64,000 bases of DNA. Source: Mycobacterium noviomagense. Lineage in GTDB: Bacteria > Actinomycetota > Actinomycetes > Mycobacteriales > Mycobacteriaceae. The stretch is taken from assembly GCF_010731635.1 (NCBI RefSeq), contig NZ_AP022583.1:4278001-4342000 (forward strand), in the 5' to 3' direction. How positions within the stretch are numbered: position 1 is the first letter of the stretch; every line of letters starts with the position of its first letter. Positions 41,213-50,008 of this stretch are shown here, in pieces. The position numbers and the translations under genes were made by a program. The notes beneath the pieces were generated by a model that saw only the letters and a program-made list of their open reading frames with translations, did no database searches and was not told where the DNA came from.

Positions 41213-42504
41213 GCCCCTTCGAGAGGGCGCAAAATTCGCCAGCCGTGTGGTTCGACCACCACCGCGTCGACGACTTCTTGCGCAGGTGCTCCACTTCCGG
41301 CGATCACCTCGGCACGCGAAATATCTACCTGCAGCGGCATGTCGTCGATGTTGAGAGCCACGATCAGTGCGTCGTCGCCGCAGCGCGTCTGGTAGACGTA
41401 GTGCCGGTTCTCGAGCCGCAACGCGGTCGTCGACGCGGCACGCAGCCACGGGTGGCGGCGGCGCAGTCCGATGAGGTATTGGTGCAGCGACCACAGCCGT
41501 GCCCCGCGCTCATCGACCGGCACCGGGGGAGAGCCGAACTTGGGACGCACCGCGTCGTCGCCGCCGAACCGCTCCTCCTTGACCCCCTGATAGCCGAACT
41601 CGTCACCGGCGTAGACGCTGGGAATGCCCCCGACCGTCATCTGAATCGCGAGGGCAAGCGCCACGTGCTCGGGATTCTCAAGCTGGCTGGCGATGCGGGT
41701 GACATCGTGATTGCCGATGAAGGTCAGCGGCGCGAAGCTAGCCAGAAAAGTGTTGTGCCGCTGCAGCGCCCAGTCCAGCTCGTAGAAATTCCCGTCGTTG
41801 AGGCTGCTCCAAATCGCCTTCCACAACTCGTATTGCGTCGCCGAGTCGAAGCGTGCCTCAGCGACCATGGCAGCGTAGTCCCCGTGAATGAGCTCGCCCA
41901 GAAACCAGGCATCCGGATGTGTCTCACGTACCCGCGGCAGCACGCCAGCCCAAAACCGCGGCGACACAGCATAAGCCGCGTCCAAGCGCCAGCCGTCCGC
42001 GCCGCGGCGCAGCCAATACCGCATCACGTCGACGGTGTAGTCGGCGACTTCAGGATTGTCGTGGTTCAAGGTGATCAGGTCGCCATGGCCTTCGAAGACG
42101 TGAAAATGGCCCGGGCGGCCATGAAACCAGCCCGCCGAGGCACCGTCCTGCAGCACCTCGCGATAGCGGGGAAAGTCAACGCCGACGTGGTTGAACACGC
42201 CGTCGAGCAGCACCCGCAGGCCGCGCCGGTGCGCCTCGCTGAGCAGGTAGTCGAAGTCGTCGTCGTCACCGAGGCGCGGATCGATGCGGTAGTGGTCGGT
42301 GGTGTCGTAGCCGTGCGTGCGGGAGGCGAAGATCGGCCCTAGCGCGATGCCGGATGCCCCCAACGCAATCGCGTGGTCGAACCACTCGGTGATGCGCCGC
42401 AGCCGGTGTTCGCCCGGGCCTGGCGGCTGCTCCGCGGGAAAGGCGCCCGCGAAACCGAGCGGATAGACCTGCCACCAGATCGCGTGATCAACCCACGAAG
42501 GCAC
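41209..42504 (-). CDS. GH13 alpha-amylase-family glycoside hydrolase
   Basis: A 431-aa (beta/alpha)8-barrel carbohydrate-active enzyme. GH13 regions are clear: LLDGVFNHVGVDFPRYREVL (region I), GADGWRLDAAYAVSPRFW (nucleophile Asp), AWFLGELIHGDYAAMVAEAR (acid Glu) and FIGNHDVTRIASQLENPE (third Asp). All three catalytic acids are present, so it should be active on alpha-glucans or related sugars. The GTG start at 42504 (VPSWVDHAIWWQVYPLGFAG) fits the family N-terminus and avoids overlapping ahpD; a frame up to 42714 is rejected. No signal peptide, hence cytoplasmic. Not at this location in Mtb. Confidence 0.87.
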   Translation of the reverse strand: MPSWVDHAIWWQVYPLGFAGAFPAEQPPGPGEHRLRRITEWFDHAIALGASGIALGPIFASRTHGYDTTDHYRIDPRLGDDDDFDYLLSEAHRRGLRVLLDGVFNHVGVDFPRYREVLQDGASAGWFHGRPGHFHVFEGHGDLITLNHDNPEVADYTVDVMRYWLRRGADGWRLDAAYAVSPRFWAGVLPRVRETHPDAWFLGELIHGDYAAMVAEARFDSATQYELWKAIWSSLNDGNFYELDWALQRHNTFLASFAPLTFIGNHDVTRIASQLENPEHVALALAIQMTVGGIPSVYAGDEFGYQGVKEERFGGDDAVRPKFGSPPVPVDERGARLWSLHQYLIGLRRRHPWLRAASTTALRLENRHYVYQTRCGDDALIVALNIDDMPLQVDISRAEVIAGSGAPAQEVVDAVVVEPHGWRILRPLEGA

Positions 42505-42533
42505 AGCCGGAAGTCTACGGGCCGTTACGAAGG

Positions 42534-43070
42534 TCAGCTGACAGCCGCCAGCGCCTCGGCGCTGGTGATCGCTTGCGCTACCCCGGCGACAATCGCTGCT
42601 GCCTTCAACGCCTCCAGGATGGCTTCCCGATCCACCCCAGCTTCGCGCAAGGTGCGCTCGTGCGCGGTAAGACAGTCCGGGCAGCCGTTGATCGACGACA
42701 CCGCCAACGACCACAGCTCGAAATTGGCCTTCTCCACACCGGGATTGGCGATTATGTTCATCCGCAGCCCGGCGCGCAGGTCGTCATACTGGCCCTCGAG
42801 GAAGCCGCGGGCGCGGTAGAACACGTTGTTCATCCCCATGATGGCCGCAGCACCGAGCGCCGCCTGGTAAGCCTCAGCCGACAGGTGATCGGCTGCCTCC
42901 GCGCCAATCTCGGCCAGCACCTGCGTGGTTCGGGTCGCGGCCGCGCTCGCCAGCAGCGTGCCCCACAGCTGCTCTTCACCCAGCGCTGTGGTGCGCGTGA
43001 TCGAGCCCAGGTTGAGCTTGAGGTCCTTGGCGTACTCGGGCAGCGCGGACTTGAGGTTCTCGATACTCAT
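42534..43070 (-). CDS. ahpD: Alkylhydroperoxidase D
   Basis: A 178-aa alpha-helical CMD-family thiol reductase that regenerates AhpC with lipoamide-linked electrons. The active-site motif is [20 protein letters not shown], with the CxxC pair near residue 130 and the downstream His that activates it. Length and N-terminus ([20 protein letters not shown]) match mycobacterial AhpD. It follows ahpC with a 10-bp gap, forming the conserved ahpC-ahpD operon. Confidence 0.95.
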   Translation of the reverse strand: MSIENLKSALPEYAKDLKLNLGSITRTTALGEEQLWGTLLASAAATRTTQVLAEIGAEAADHLSAEAYQAALGAAAIMGMNNVFYRARGFLEGQYDDLRAGLRMNIIANPGVEKANFELWSLAVSSINGCPDCLTAHERTLREAGVDREAILEALKAAAIVAGVAQAITSAEALAAVS

Positions 43071-43080
43071 GCGCCGCTCC

Positions 43081-43668
43081 TTACGCCGACTTCTTGAGCT
43101 CTTCGCCGGCGTCGATCGTCGGGTCGCCCTTGCGCCAGTTGCAGGCGCACAGCTCGTCGGACTGCAAGGCGTCGAGCACGCGCAGCACCTCGTCGACGTT
43201 GCGGCCCACCGACCCGGCCGTGACCGAAACGAACTGGATCTCGTTGTTGGGGTCGACGATGAAGGTGACCCGGTCGGCGACGCCGTCGTCGTTCAGCGCT
43301 CCGGTAGCCGTGACGAGCTCGCGCTTGATGTCCGACAGCATCGGGAACGGCAGCTTCTTCAGGTCCTCGTGCTGCACACGCCAGTTGAAGTGGACGAACT
43401 CGCTGTCCACCGAGACACCCAAGACCTTGGCGTCGCGGTCTTCGAACTCGTCGTTCAGCTTGCCGAAGGCGGCGATCTCGGTCGGGCACACGAATGTGAA
43501 GTCCTTCGGCCAGAAGAAGATCACTCGCCACTTGCCGGGGTAGTCGTCGCTGGAGATGGTGGTGAAGTAGTCGCCGGGCTGCTTGGCGTCGACTTTCGAC
43601 AGATCACCACCGATCAGTGCGGTGAGCTGGTAGGCGGGGAACTGATCGCCAATGCTCAACAGGGCCAT
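43081..43668 (-). CDS. ahpC: Alkyl hydroperoxide reductase, peroxiredoxin AhpC
   Basis: A 195-aa typical 2-Cys peroxiredoxin detoxifying peroxides and peroxynitrite. The peroxidatic Cys is in [20 protein letters not shown] (near residue 61), and the resolving Cys region is [20 protein letters not shown], with the extra Cys pair seen in Mtb AhpC. The start [20 protein letters not shown] at 43668 follows GAGGAG; an ATG 18 bp upstream is less likely. It is divergent from an intact oxyR, with 95 bp between, and is expected to be OxyR-controlled. Confidence 0.96.
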   Translation of the reverse strand: MALLSIGDQFPAYQLTALIGGDLSKVDAKQPGDYFTTISSDDYPGKWRVIFFWPKDFTFVCPTEIAAFGKLNDEFEDRDAKVLGVSVDSEFVHFNWRVQHEDLKKLPFPMLSDIKRELVTATGALNDDGVADRVTFIVDPNNEIQFVSVTAGSVGRNVDEVLRVLDALQSDELCACNWRKGDPTIDAGEELKKSA

Positions 43669-43763
43669 GTCGCTCCTCAAGTTCAAGATCGGATTTGCTC
43701 ACCACCATCCTGCCCAAACCAAACCTAGAATTAAAGGTGATACATCCCACTACATTGATAGGT
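43669..43763. promoter_or_regulatory. oxyR-ahpC divergent control region
   Basis: The 95-bp gap between divergent oxyR and ahpC is markedly A/T-rich for this genome. An inverted repeat TTGATA (43755-43760) / TATCAA (43779-43784) with 18 bases between spans the oxyR start. In M. leprae and M. avium OxyR binds this intergenic region; the exact site here is not proven. Confidence 0.6.
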
Positions 43764-44699
43764 ATGACCGATAAGACTTATCAACCGACGGTCGCGGGCC
43801 TGCGTGCGTTCGCGGCGGTGGCGGAGAAACAGCACTTCGGCAGTGCCGCAACCACTCTCGGCGTCAGCCAGTCGACGTTGTCGCAGGCGCTGGCGGCGTT
43901 GGAAACCGGCCTCGGTGTCCAGTTGATCGAGCGGTCGACCCGGCGTGTCTTCTTGACGCCGGAGGGCCGCCAGTTGCTACCACACGCCCAGGCGGCGATC
44001 GATGCTGTGGACGCGTTCACCGCAGCCGCGGCGGGGGCATCCGATCCGCTGGAAGGCAGCATGCGGCTTGGGCTGATCCCCACGGTAGCCCCGTACGTGC
44101 TGCCGACGGTCCTGGGCGGGCTTGCCGATCGACTGCCCGCGCTGACGTTGCGGGTGGTCGAGGATCAAACCGAGCGACTGCTGGCGGCGTTGCGCGAAGG
44201 CGCACTGGATGCCGCGCTGATCGCCTTGCCGGCCGAGGCCAGCGGTATCACCGAGATCCCGATCTACGACGAGGACTTCGTGCTCGCACTACCGCCGGGG
44301 CATCCGCTGTCCGGTAAGCGACGAGTTCCGCCGGCAGCGCTGGCGCAGTTGCCGTTGCTGTTGCTCGACGAGGGCCACTGCTTGCGCGATCAGGCCCTGG
44401 ACCTGTGCCGCAAGGCCGGGATCCAGGCCGAGGTGGCCAATACCCGGGCGGCGTCGCTCGCGACGGCGGTGCAGTGCGTCACCGGAGGGCTGGGCGTGAC
44501 GTTGATCCCGCAGAGCGCGGTCGCCGTTGAGGCGGCGCGCAGCCGGCTCGGCCTCGCGCAGTTCGCGACACCCCGGCCGGGACGACGGATCGGGCTGGTC
44601 TTTCGATCCTCGAGTGGCCGCGACGCGGCCTACCGCCGGCTGGCAGCCATCATCGGCGAGCTGGTCAGCCGCGACCAGGACGTACGTCTGGTCCGCTAG
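43764..44699 (+). CDS. oxyR: LysR-type peroxide-sensing regulator OxyR, intact
   Basis: A 311-aa LysR-family activator. The HTH lies at residues ~5-60 ([38 protein letters not shown]). The C-terminal sensing domain contains the redox segment [20 protein letters not shown], with the two Cys expected to form the peroxide-induced disulfide. The start [16 protein letters not shown] at 43764 matches M. leprae OxyR. In Mtb oxyR is a multiply mutated pseudogene; this copy is uninterrupted. It should induce ahpC-ahpD on peroxide stress. Confidence 0.94.
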   Translation: MTDKTYQPTVAGLRAFAAVAEKQHFGSAATTLGVSQSTLSQALAALETGLGVQLIERSTRRVFLTPEGRQLLPHAQAAIDAVDAFTAAAAGASDPLEGSMRLGLIPTVAPYVLPTVLGGLADRLPALTLRVVEDQTERLLAALREGALDAALIALPAEASGITEIPIYDEDFVLALPPGHPLSGKRRVPPAALAQLPLLLLDEGHCLRDQALDLCRKAGIQAEVANTRAASLATAVQCVTGGLGVTLIPQSAVAVEAARSRLGLAQFATPRPGRRIGLVFRSSSGRDAAYRRLAAIIGELVSRDQDVRLVR

Positions 44700-44725
44700 G
44701 CGGCACCCGCTGCTCGACGCCTGGC

Positions 44726-44739
44726 AAGAACGTGTTCTA
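44726..44739. promoter_or_regulatory. KstR-like operator
   Basis: AAGAACGTGTTCTA matches the KstR motif TnnAACnnGTTnnA at seven of eight fixed positions (the first T is A). Its core AGAACGTGTTCT is a perfect palindrome. It lies 10 bp upstream of the thioesterase ATG, overlapping the probable promoter. KstR represses cholesterol-catabolism genes. Confidence 0.6.
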
Positions 44740-44748
44740 GTTTGCATC

Positions 44749-45396
44749 ATGCTGGACTTCACCCAGGAGAACATCAGCGCCGAGGACCTCGAGCGGCTGC
44801 GTGCGATCTATGAACCACTGGCCCGCTCGGTCCGCGAGCTGGTTGACGCCACCGTACGGACCCAGGTCGACGCTGAGGTCGTCGCCGCAGCACAAGCCGA
44901 GATCGACTCGGCCACAGCGAGATTGCGTGACAAGCAGCTCGACGGCACCTTCGGAGTGCGCTACCTGCCCAGCGGCGAGCGGATGGCCTGGGGCAACGCC
45001 GTCATCGGCATCTGCAACCCGCTGGCCCCGCCGTTGGTGGTCCACCACGACCCGTCGGGAAAGGTGTGGTGCGATTTTCACCTCGGCGCGGCCTACGAGG
45101 GCCCGCCGGGCCATGTGCACGGGGGAGTGGCCGCCCTGGTCCTCGACCACCTGCTCGGCGAAGCCGCCAGCGACGGCGTCAATCCGCGGTTCACCGGCAC
45201 CATCAGCCTGCGCTATGTGCGGGCCACCCGGCTGGGCCGCCTGCACGCCGAGGCGACGACCACGCGAGTCGAGGGAGCGAAGACGTTCGCGGTGGGTCAT
45301 CTCGCCGACGACCGAGGCGTCACCGTGGAAGCCGACGGTGTGTTCATCTTGCCCAGATGGCTGCGGGACCAACCGGACCCGCCGGCACAGCGTTAG
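44749..45396 (+). CDS. PaaI-family hotdog thioesterase
   Basis: A 215-aa protein with an N-terminal helical ~80 residues and a C-terminal hotdog domain: GPPGHVHGGVAALVLDHLLG carries the HGG...D catalytic segment, followed by FTGTISLRYVRATRLGRLHA. It should hydrolyse an acyl-CoA. The ATG at 44749 (MLDFTQENISAEDLERLRAI) lies just after a KstR-like box. It heads a three-gene run with an EthD-like protein and an enoyl-CoA hydratase (gaps of 9 and 11 bp), pointing to degradation of a lipid or steroid acyl-CoA. Confidence 0.84.
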   Translation: MLDFTQENISAEDLERLRAIYEPLARSVRELVDATVRTQVDAEVVAAAQAEIDSATARLRDKQLDGTFGVRYLPSGERMAWGNAVIGICNPLAPPLVVHHDPSGKVWCDFHLGAAYEGPPGHVHGGVAALVLDHLLGEAASDGVNPRFTGTISLRYVRATRLGRLHAEATTTRVEGAKTFAVGHLADDRGVTVEADGVFILPRWLRDQPDPPAQR

Positions 45397-45405
45397 GTTC
45401 AGCCC

Positions 45406-46101
45406 ATGGAGAAGGTCATTGCTGTGCTGCAGGCGGCCGACCGCGACGACGAGTGGTGCGCCCGGCAACGAGGCCCCGTCGCAGAGGCCATACTCCGACT
45501 CGGCGTTGCTGGACTGACCGTCAACGTCCGAGACAGCGCGGTGCGCGACTCGCTGATGACGCTGACGACGCTCGACCCGCCGGTCGCCGCCGTGGTGAGT
45601 ATCTGGACCCGGCAGTGTTACGGAGATGAGGTTGCCGCGGCGCTGAGACTGCTGCAGGCGGAGTGCGATCAGCTCGGCGCCTACTTGGTCACCGAATCGA
45701 CCCCGCTGCCGGCGCCACTCCAGATCGGCGATCGCACAGATGGTTTGGCGAACATTGCGCTGCTGCGCCGACCCGCCAACATGGACCCGGAGACGTGGCT
45801 GACCCGATGGCAGCGCGACCACACACCGGTGGCGATCGAAACCCAGGCGACCTTCGGCTACACGCAGAACTGGGTGGTGCGCGCCTTAACCCCGGATGCG
45901 CCAGCGATCGCGGGCATCGTCGAAGAGCTGTTCCCTGCCGAGTCGATCAGCGACCTGAAGGCGTTCTTCGGCGCCGCCGATGACACCGACCTGCAGCACC
46001 GGATCAGCCGGATGGTCGCCAGCACAACGGCTTTCGGCGCCAACGAGAACTTCGACACCGTGCCCACCAGCCGCTACGTACTGAAATCACCCTTCGGGTA
46101 A
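45406..46101 (+). CDS. EthD-like alpha/beta-barrel protein
   Basis: A 231-aa protein resembling a duplicated dimeric alpha/beta-barrel (EthD/ferredoxin-like fold). The second half contains MDPETWLTRWQRDHTPVAIE and TFGYTQNWVVRAL, matching the EthD pattern of W...W...H followed by Y-Q-x. Catalytic role is unknown; related proteins act in steroid, terpene or ether degradation. It is tightly spaced between the thioesterase and enoyl-CoA hydratase genes. Confidence 0.65.
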   Translation: MEKVIAVLQAADRDDEWCARQRGPVAEAILRLGVAGLTVNVRDSAVRDSLMTLTTLDPPVAAVVSIWTRQCYGDEVAAALRLLQAECDQLGAYLVTESTPLPAPLQIGDRTDGLANIALLRRPANMDPETWLTRWQRDHTPVAIETQATFGYTQNWVVRALTPDAPAIAGIVEELFPAESISDLKAFFGAADDTDLQHRISRMVASTTAFGANENFDTVPTSRYVLKSPFG

Positions 46102-46112
46102 GGAGTTCAGCC

Positions 46113-46871
46113 GTGATACTGCAGATCGACGACCAGAACGGGGTGCGCACCCTCACCCTGAACCGGCCCGAAGCACTCAACGCGTTCAACGAGGCGCTCT
46201 ACGACGCCGCCGCCGAGGCGCTGCTGGCTGCGGCCGAGGATCCGGACATCGCCGTCGTGCTGATCACCGGCACTGGGCGCGCCTTCAGCTCCGGCACGGA
46301 CCTTGCCGAAATGCAAGCGCGCGTCGCCGACCCGGACTTCACGCCGGGAAAATACGGCTTCACCGGGCTGATCGATGCGCTCAGTGCGTTTCCCAAGCCG
46401 CTGATCTGTGCGGTCAACGGTGTCGGGGTAGGTATCGGCGCCACCATCCTCGGCTACGCCGACCTGGCGTTCATGTCGTCGACCGCGCAGCTGAAGTGTC
46501 CCTTTACCAGCTTGGGCGTCGCACCGGAGGCGGCGTCGTCCTATTTATTGCCGCAGCTGGTGGGCCGGCAGAACGCGGCGTGGCTGTTGATGTCCTCAGA
46601 ATGGGTCGACGCCGAGGAGGCGCTTCGCATGGGCTTGGTCTGGAGAGTCTGCGAGCCCTCCGAGCTGATGGCTGTAGCCCGGCGGCATGCCGAGATCTTG
46701 GCCTCACGCCCGATCGCGAGCCTGATGGCGGTCAAGCACACGATCGTCGAACCGATCCGGCCCGAGATTGCGGCGGCCAGCGCCCGGGAGAACGCTCACT
46801 TCGCCAAACTGATGGGCGGGCAAGCCAACGCTGACGCACTCGCAGAATTCACTGGTCGGCGCGGCAACTAA
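46113..46871 (+). CDS. Enoyl-CoA hydratase/isomerase family protein
   Basis: A 252-aa crotonase-fold enzyme. The oxyanion-hole blocks are GTGRAFSSGTDLAEMQA and AVNGVGVGIGATILGYADLA; FTSLGVAPEAASSYLLPQLV includes the Glu expected at the second catalytic position, while the first conserved Glu is less clear. It hydrates or isomerises an enoyl-CoA in beta-oxidation-like degradation. The start is GTG at 46113, after AAGGAG. Third gene of the KstR-box cluster. Confidence 0.88.
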   Translation: MILQIDDQNGVRTLTLNRPEALNAFNEALYDAAAEALLAAAEDPDIAVVLITGTGRAFSSGTDLAEMQARVADPDFTPGKYGFTGLIDALSAFPKPLICAVNGVGVGIGATILGYADLAFMSSTAQLKCPFTSLGVAPEAASSYLLPQLVGRQNAAWLLMSSEWVDAEEALRMGLVWRVCEPSELMAVARRHAEILASRPIASLMAVKHTIVEPIRPEIAAASARENAHFAKLMGGQANADALAEFTGRRGN

Positions 46872-46878
46872 AAGTGCG

Positions 46879-47064
46879 TCAGCGGGCGGCGCTGGTGTCG
46901 AGCTGCCTCGCCGAAGCGATGATCGCCCGCAGCGTGCGGCGGCAACGCCCACAGTCGGCGCCTGCCCCGCACGCGGCAGCTACCTCCTTGGACGTCGATG
47001 CGCCCCGCGCGACGAGGTCGCACACGGTTTGGCTGGTCGCCCCTGTGCACAGGCATACGTACAT
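46879..47064 (-). CDS. bfd: Bacterioferritin-associated ferredoxin Bfd
   Basis: A 61-aa [2Fe-2S] ferredoxin. The four Cys ligands are in MYVCLCTGATSQTVCDLVAR (CxC) and CGAGADCGRCRRTLRAIIAS (CxxC). Bfd reduces the haem of bacterioferritin to release stored iron. It starts with ATG eight bases after GAGG and is divergent from bfrA across two IdeR boxes, so expression is expected to follow iron. Confidence 0.92.
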   Translation of the reverse strand: MYVCLCTGATSQTVCDLVARGASTSKEVAAACGAGADCGRCRRTLRAIIASARQLDTSAAR

Positions 47065-47124
47065 CAGCGCACCTCGCTGCCGACCAACTCACGTGTCGGC
47101 GCCGCCGGACTGCTGACGTCCATA

Positions 47125-47143
47125 TTAGTGGAGTCTAACCTAA
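47125..47143. promoter_or_regulatory. IdeR box 1 (bfd side)
   Basis: TTAGTGGAGTCTAACCTAA matches the IdeR consensus at 15 of 19 positions, with a perfect right half-site CTAACCTAA. It lies 61 bp upstream of the bfd start and 189 bp upstream of bfrA. Confidence 0.85.
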
Positions 47144-47148
47144 GTGGG

Positions 47149-47167
47149 TTAGTGCAGTCTAACCTAA
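47149..47167. promoter_or_regulatory. IdeR box 2 (bfrA side)
   Basis: TTAGTGCAGTCTAACCTAA, nearly identical to box 1 and repeated 24 bp away. Tandem boxes are known upstream of Mtb bfrA, where iron-loaded IdeR activates transcription from the distal position. Confidence 0.85.
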
Positions 47168-47331
47168 GTCACCCGCTGGCTTGTCCGGCTGCTCCGCGGG
47201 TCGACGTACGTCGAGCGTCGTCGCCGGATACATTGAACCCGGCACGGCGTAGTGGTGTTACAGCCCAGCACCACCGCGGCAAATGCCGTGCGCACTGTGA
47301 AACGTGAACGCCTTGGAATAAGGGAGCGATC

Positions 47332-47814
47332 ATGCAGGGTGATCCGGATGTCTTGCGCCTGCTCAACGAGCAGCTGACCAGTGAACTCACCGCTATCAAT
47401 CAGTATTTCCTGCACTCCAAGATGCAGGAGAACTGGGGTTTCACCGAATTGGCCTCACGCACCCGCGCGGAGTCCTTCGACGAAATGCGGCATGCCGAAC
47501 TGGTCACCGACCGCATCCTGTTGCTCGACGGATTGCCCAACTATCAGCGCATCGGCTCGCTGCGCGTCGGCCAGACGCTGCGCGAACAGTTCGAGAGCGA
47601 TCTCGCGCTCGAATACGACGTGATCAACCGGCTGAAACCGGCGATCATCCTGTGCCGGGAGAAGCAAGACAGCACCACCGCAAATATCTTCGAGAAAATC
47701 GTGGCCGACGAGGAAGACCACATCGAGTACCTCGAAACGCAGCTGGAGTTGATGGACAAGCTGGGCGAGCAACTCTATGCCGCGCAGTGTGTCTCTCGGC
47801 CGCCCACGACCTGA
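47332..47814 (+). CDS. bfrA: Bacterioferritin (haem-containing iron store)
   Basis: A 160-aa ferritin-fold subunit of the 24-mer iron-storage shell. All ferroxidase-centre ligands are present: Glu18, Glu51, His54, Glu94, Glu127 and His130. The haem ligand Met52 is present too (SFDEMRHAEL). Start ATG after AAGGGAG. Divergent from bfd, with two IdeR boxes between; in Mtb bfrA is induced by iron-loaded IdeR and silenced by the sRNA MrsI under low iron, and a likely MrsI lies at 11.4 kb here. Confidence 0.97.
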   Translation: MQGDPDVLRLLNEQLTSELTAINQYFLHSKMQENWGFTELASRTRAESFDEMRHAELVTDRILLLDGLPNYQRIGSLRVGQTLREQFESDLALEYDVINRLKPAIILCREKQDSTTANIFEKIVADEEDHIEYLETQLELMDKLGEQLYAAQCVSRPPTT

Positions 47815-47884
47815 CCGGCGGCGGCCCTCCCTTCGGTTGCGGCCCAGGTAACGCCGGTCGGCACACGGCAACTGAGAGGCTGCA

Positions 47885-50008
47885 ATGACAGCACCTACGG
47901 CGGCGGCACCCGCCGGGCCGGATGCGGTGTCGCCCAGCACCCAGATCAGCCCGCAGCGTCGCAACTTCGTGTTCGTGTCGATCCTGCTGGGGATGCTGCT
48001 GGCCGCGCTCGACCAGACCATCGTCGCGACCGCGTTGCCGACCATCGTCGCCGACCTGGGCGGGGCGGGCCACCAGTCGTGGGTGGTGACCAGCTATCTG
48101 CTGGCCTCGACCATCATCACCGCGCTTGTCGGCAAGTTCGGCGACCTCTTCGGCCGCAAGGCGGTTTTTCAGGCGGCTGTTGTGTTCTTCGTCGCCGGCT
48201 CGGTGCTGTGCGGGCTGTCGCAGTCGATGATCATGCTGGTGCTTGCGCGGGCGCTGCAGGGCATCGGCGGCGGCGGGCTCACGGTGACCGCTACCGCGTT
48301 GATCGGTGAGGTCATCCCGCTGCGCGACCGCGGTCGCTATCAGGGCGCCTTGGGCGCGGTGTTCGGTGTGACGACGGTGATCGGTCCGCTGCTGGGCGGC
48401 TACTTCACCGACCATTTGAGCTGGCGGTGGGCGTTCTGGATCAATGTGCCGATCTCGGTGGTGGTGTTCTTCGTCGCCGCCGCGGCGATTCCGGCACTGG
48501 CGGGGCGCAGCAGGCCGGTCATCGACTACGCCGGGATTGTGTTCGTCGGGTTGGGGGCCGCCGGGCTGACCTTGGCGACGAGTTGGGGCGGCACGACGTA
48601 TCCATGGGGATCGGCGACGATCATCGGGCTGTTCGTCGGCTCGACAGTCTTGCTGGGCGTCTTCGTATGGGTGGAAAGCCGTACGCCGCAACCGATCCTG
48701 CCGACAAGGCTTTTCGCAAGCCCGGTGTTCACCGTGTGCTGCGTGTTGTCGTTCGTGGTCGGGTTTGCGATGTTGGGGGCGCTGACCTTCCTTCCGACGT
48801 ATATGCAGTTCGTCGACGGCGTCTCAGCGACGACATCGGGCCTGCGCACGCTGCCGATGGTGGTGGGCATGCTCACCACGTCGATGGGCAGCGGAGTGCT
48901 GGTCGGCCGGACCGGCCGCTACAAGATCTTCCCGGTCGCGGGGAGCGTCGTCATGGGGTTCGCGTTTTGGCTGATGTCGCGGATGGATCCGTCGACATCG
49001 GCGCTGCTGCAATCGCTTTACCTCGTCATCTTGGGCGCCGGTATCGGCCTGTGCATGCAGGTGCTGGTGCTCATCGTGCAGAACACGTCGCGGTTCGAAG
49101 ACCTCGGGGTGGCCACGTCGGGTGTGACATTTTTCCGCACCATCGGCAGTTCGTTCGGCGCCGCGATATTCGGTTCGCTGTTCACCAACTTCTTGCACAG
49201 CCGACTCGGGCCGGCCCTAGCGGCAAGCCATGCACCGCCCGCCGCGGCAAGCTCACCGGAGGCTCTGCACCGGCTGCCCAAGGAGATGGCCTCCCCGATC
49301 GTGGGCGCATATGCCGAGTCGCTCACCCAGGTGTTCCTGTGGGCGGTGCCCGTCGCGGCGGTTGGTTTCATCCTGGCGCTATTCCTCAAAGAGGTGCCGC
49401 TGAGAGATATCGCCTACCGCGCCGCCGACCTCGGCGACGGGTTCGCTATGCCGACCACCCAATCACCGGATGAGATGCTCGAAACAGCGATTGGGCGACT
49501 GCTGCGACGTGGTGACCCCGGGATGCGCCTGCGCAGCATTGCCATGAGACCCGATTGTCAGCTCGACGTCGCCCAGCTGTGGGCGCTGCTGCAAATCCAC
49601 AGGTATACAAGGGTTTTCGGAACAGCCCGACTGACCGAGATCGGCGAGCAGTTCGGTGTGCCGTACGAAGTCATCGAACCCGCCTTCGGCAGCCTGGTAC
49701 GCGCCGGCTACGCAGGGCAAGACGTCGACCACCTCTGGCTGACTCCGCGTGGCGCCCGGCAGGTCGAGTTCGTCACCACGCTGATCCGGGAGTGGATCGT
49801 GGACAAGCTATCTCGCTCACCCAGTTACCAGGGACGGCCGGACCGGGCCCAAGTCGAAGCCGCCCTCGACCGCATCGCACACCGGATTGTCACGCAACGT
49901 GATTGGCATGAGGATCGCCGGGATCTGGCCAGCGCCGCCACCGTAAAACTTCCGCGACCAGCGTCGGGCGTACCATCGCGCCATGAGCCGAATCGGAACA
50001 TTCGCTGA
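47885..50008 (+). CDS. DHA2-type MFS multidrug exporter (Rv1877-like)
   Basis: A 707-aa 14-helix drug:proton antiporter of the EmrB/QacA group. The opening motif FVSILLGMLLAALDQTIVAT (motif D1 in TM1), GKFGDLFGRKAVFQAAVVFF (motif A) and GAVFGVTTVIGPLLGGYFTD (motif C, exporter-specific) are visible. The last ~185 residues after TM14 form a cytoplasmic tail with a winged-helix look (LTEIGEQFGVPYEVIEPAFG), also present in Rv1877 (687 aa). The end overlaps the CMD gene by 26 bases, so both are likely co-expressed with glnA3. Confidence 0.93.
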   Translation: MTAPTAAAPAGPDAVSPSTQISPQRRNFVFVSILLGMLLAALDQTIVATALPTIVADLGGAGHQSWVVTSYLLASTIITALVGKFGDLFGRKAVFQAAVVFFVAGSVLCGLSQSMIMLVLARALQGIGGGGLTVTATALIGEVIPLRDRGRYQGALGAVFGVTTVIGPLLGGYFTDHLSWRWAFWINVPISVVVFFVAAAAIPALAGRSRPVIDYAGIVFVGLGAAGLTLATSWGGTTYPWGSATIIGLFVGSTVLLGVFVWVESRTPQPILPTRLFASPVFTVCCVLSFVVGFAMLGALTFLPTYMQFVDGVSATTSGLRTLPMVVGMLTTSMGSGVLVGRTGRYKIFPVAGSVVMGFAFWLMSRMDPSTSALLQSLYLVILGAGIGLCMQVLVLIVQNTSRFEDLGVATSGVTFFRTIGSSFGAAIFGSLFTNFLHSRLGPALAASHAPPAAASSPEALHRLPKEMASPIVGAYAESLTQVFLWAVPVAAVGFILALFLKEVPLRDIAYRAADLGDGFAMPTTQSPDEMLETAIGRLLRRGDPGMRLRSIAMRPDCQLDVAQLWALLQIHRYTRVFGTARLTEIGEQFGVPYEVIEPAFGSLVRAGYAGQDVDHLWLTPRGARQVEFVTTLIREWIVDKLSRSPSYQGRPDRAQVEAALDRIAHRIVTQRDWHEDRRDLASAATVKLPRPASGVPSRHEPNRNIR

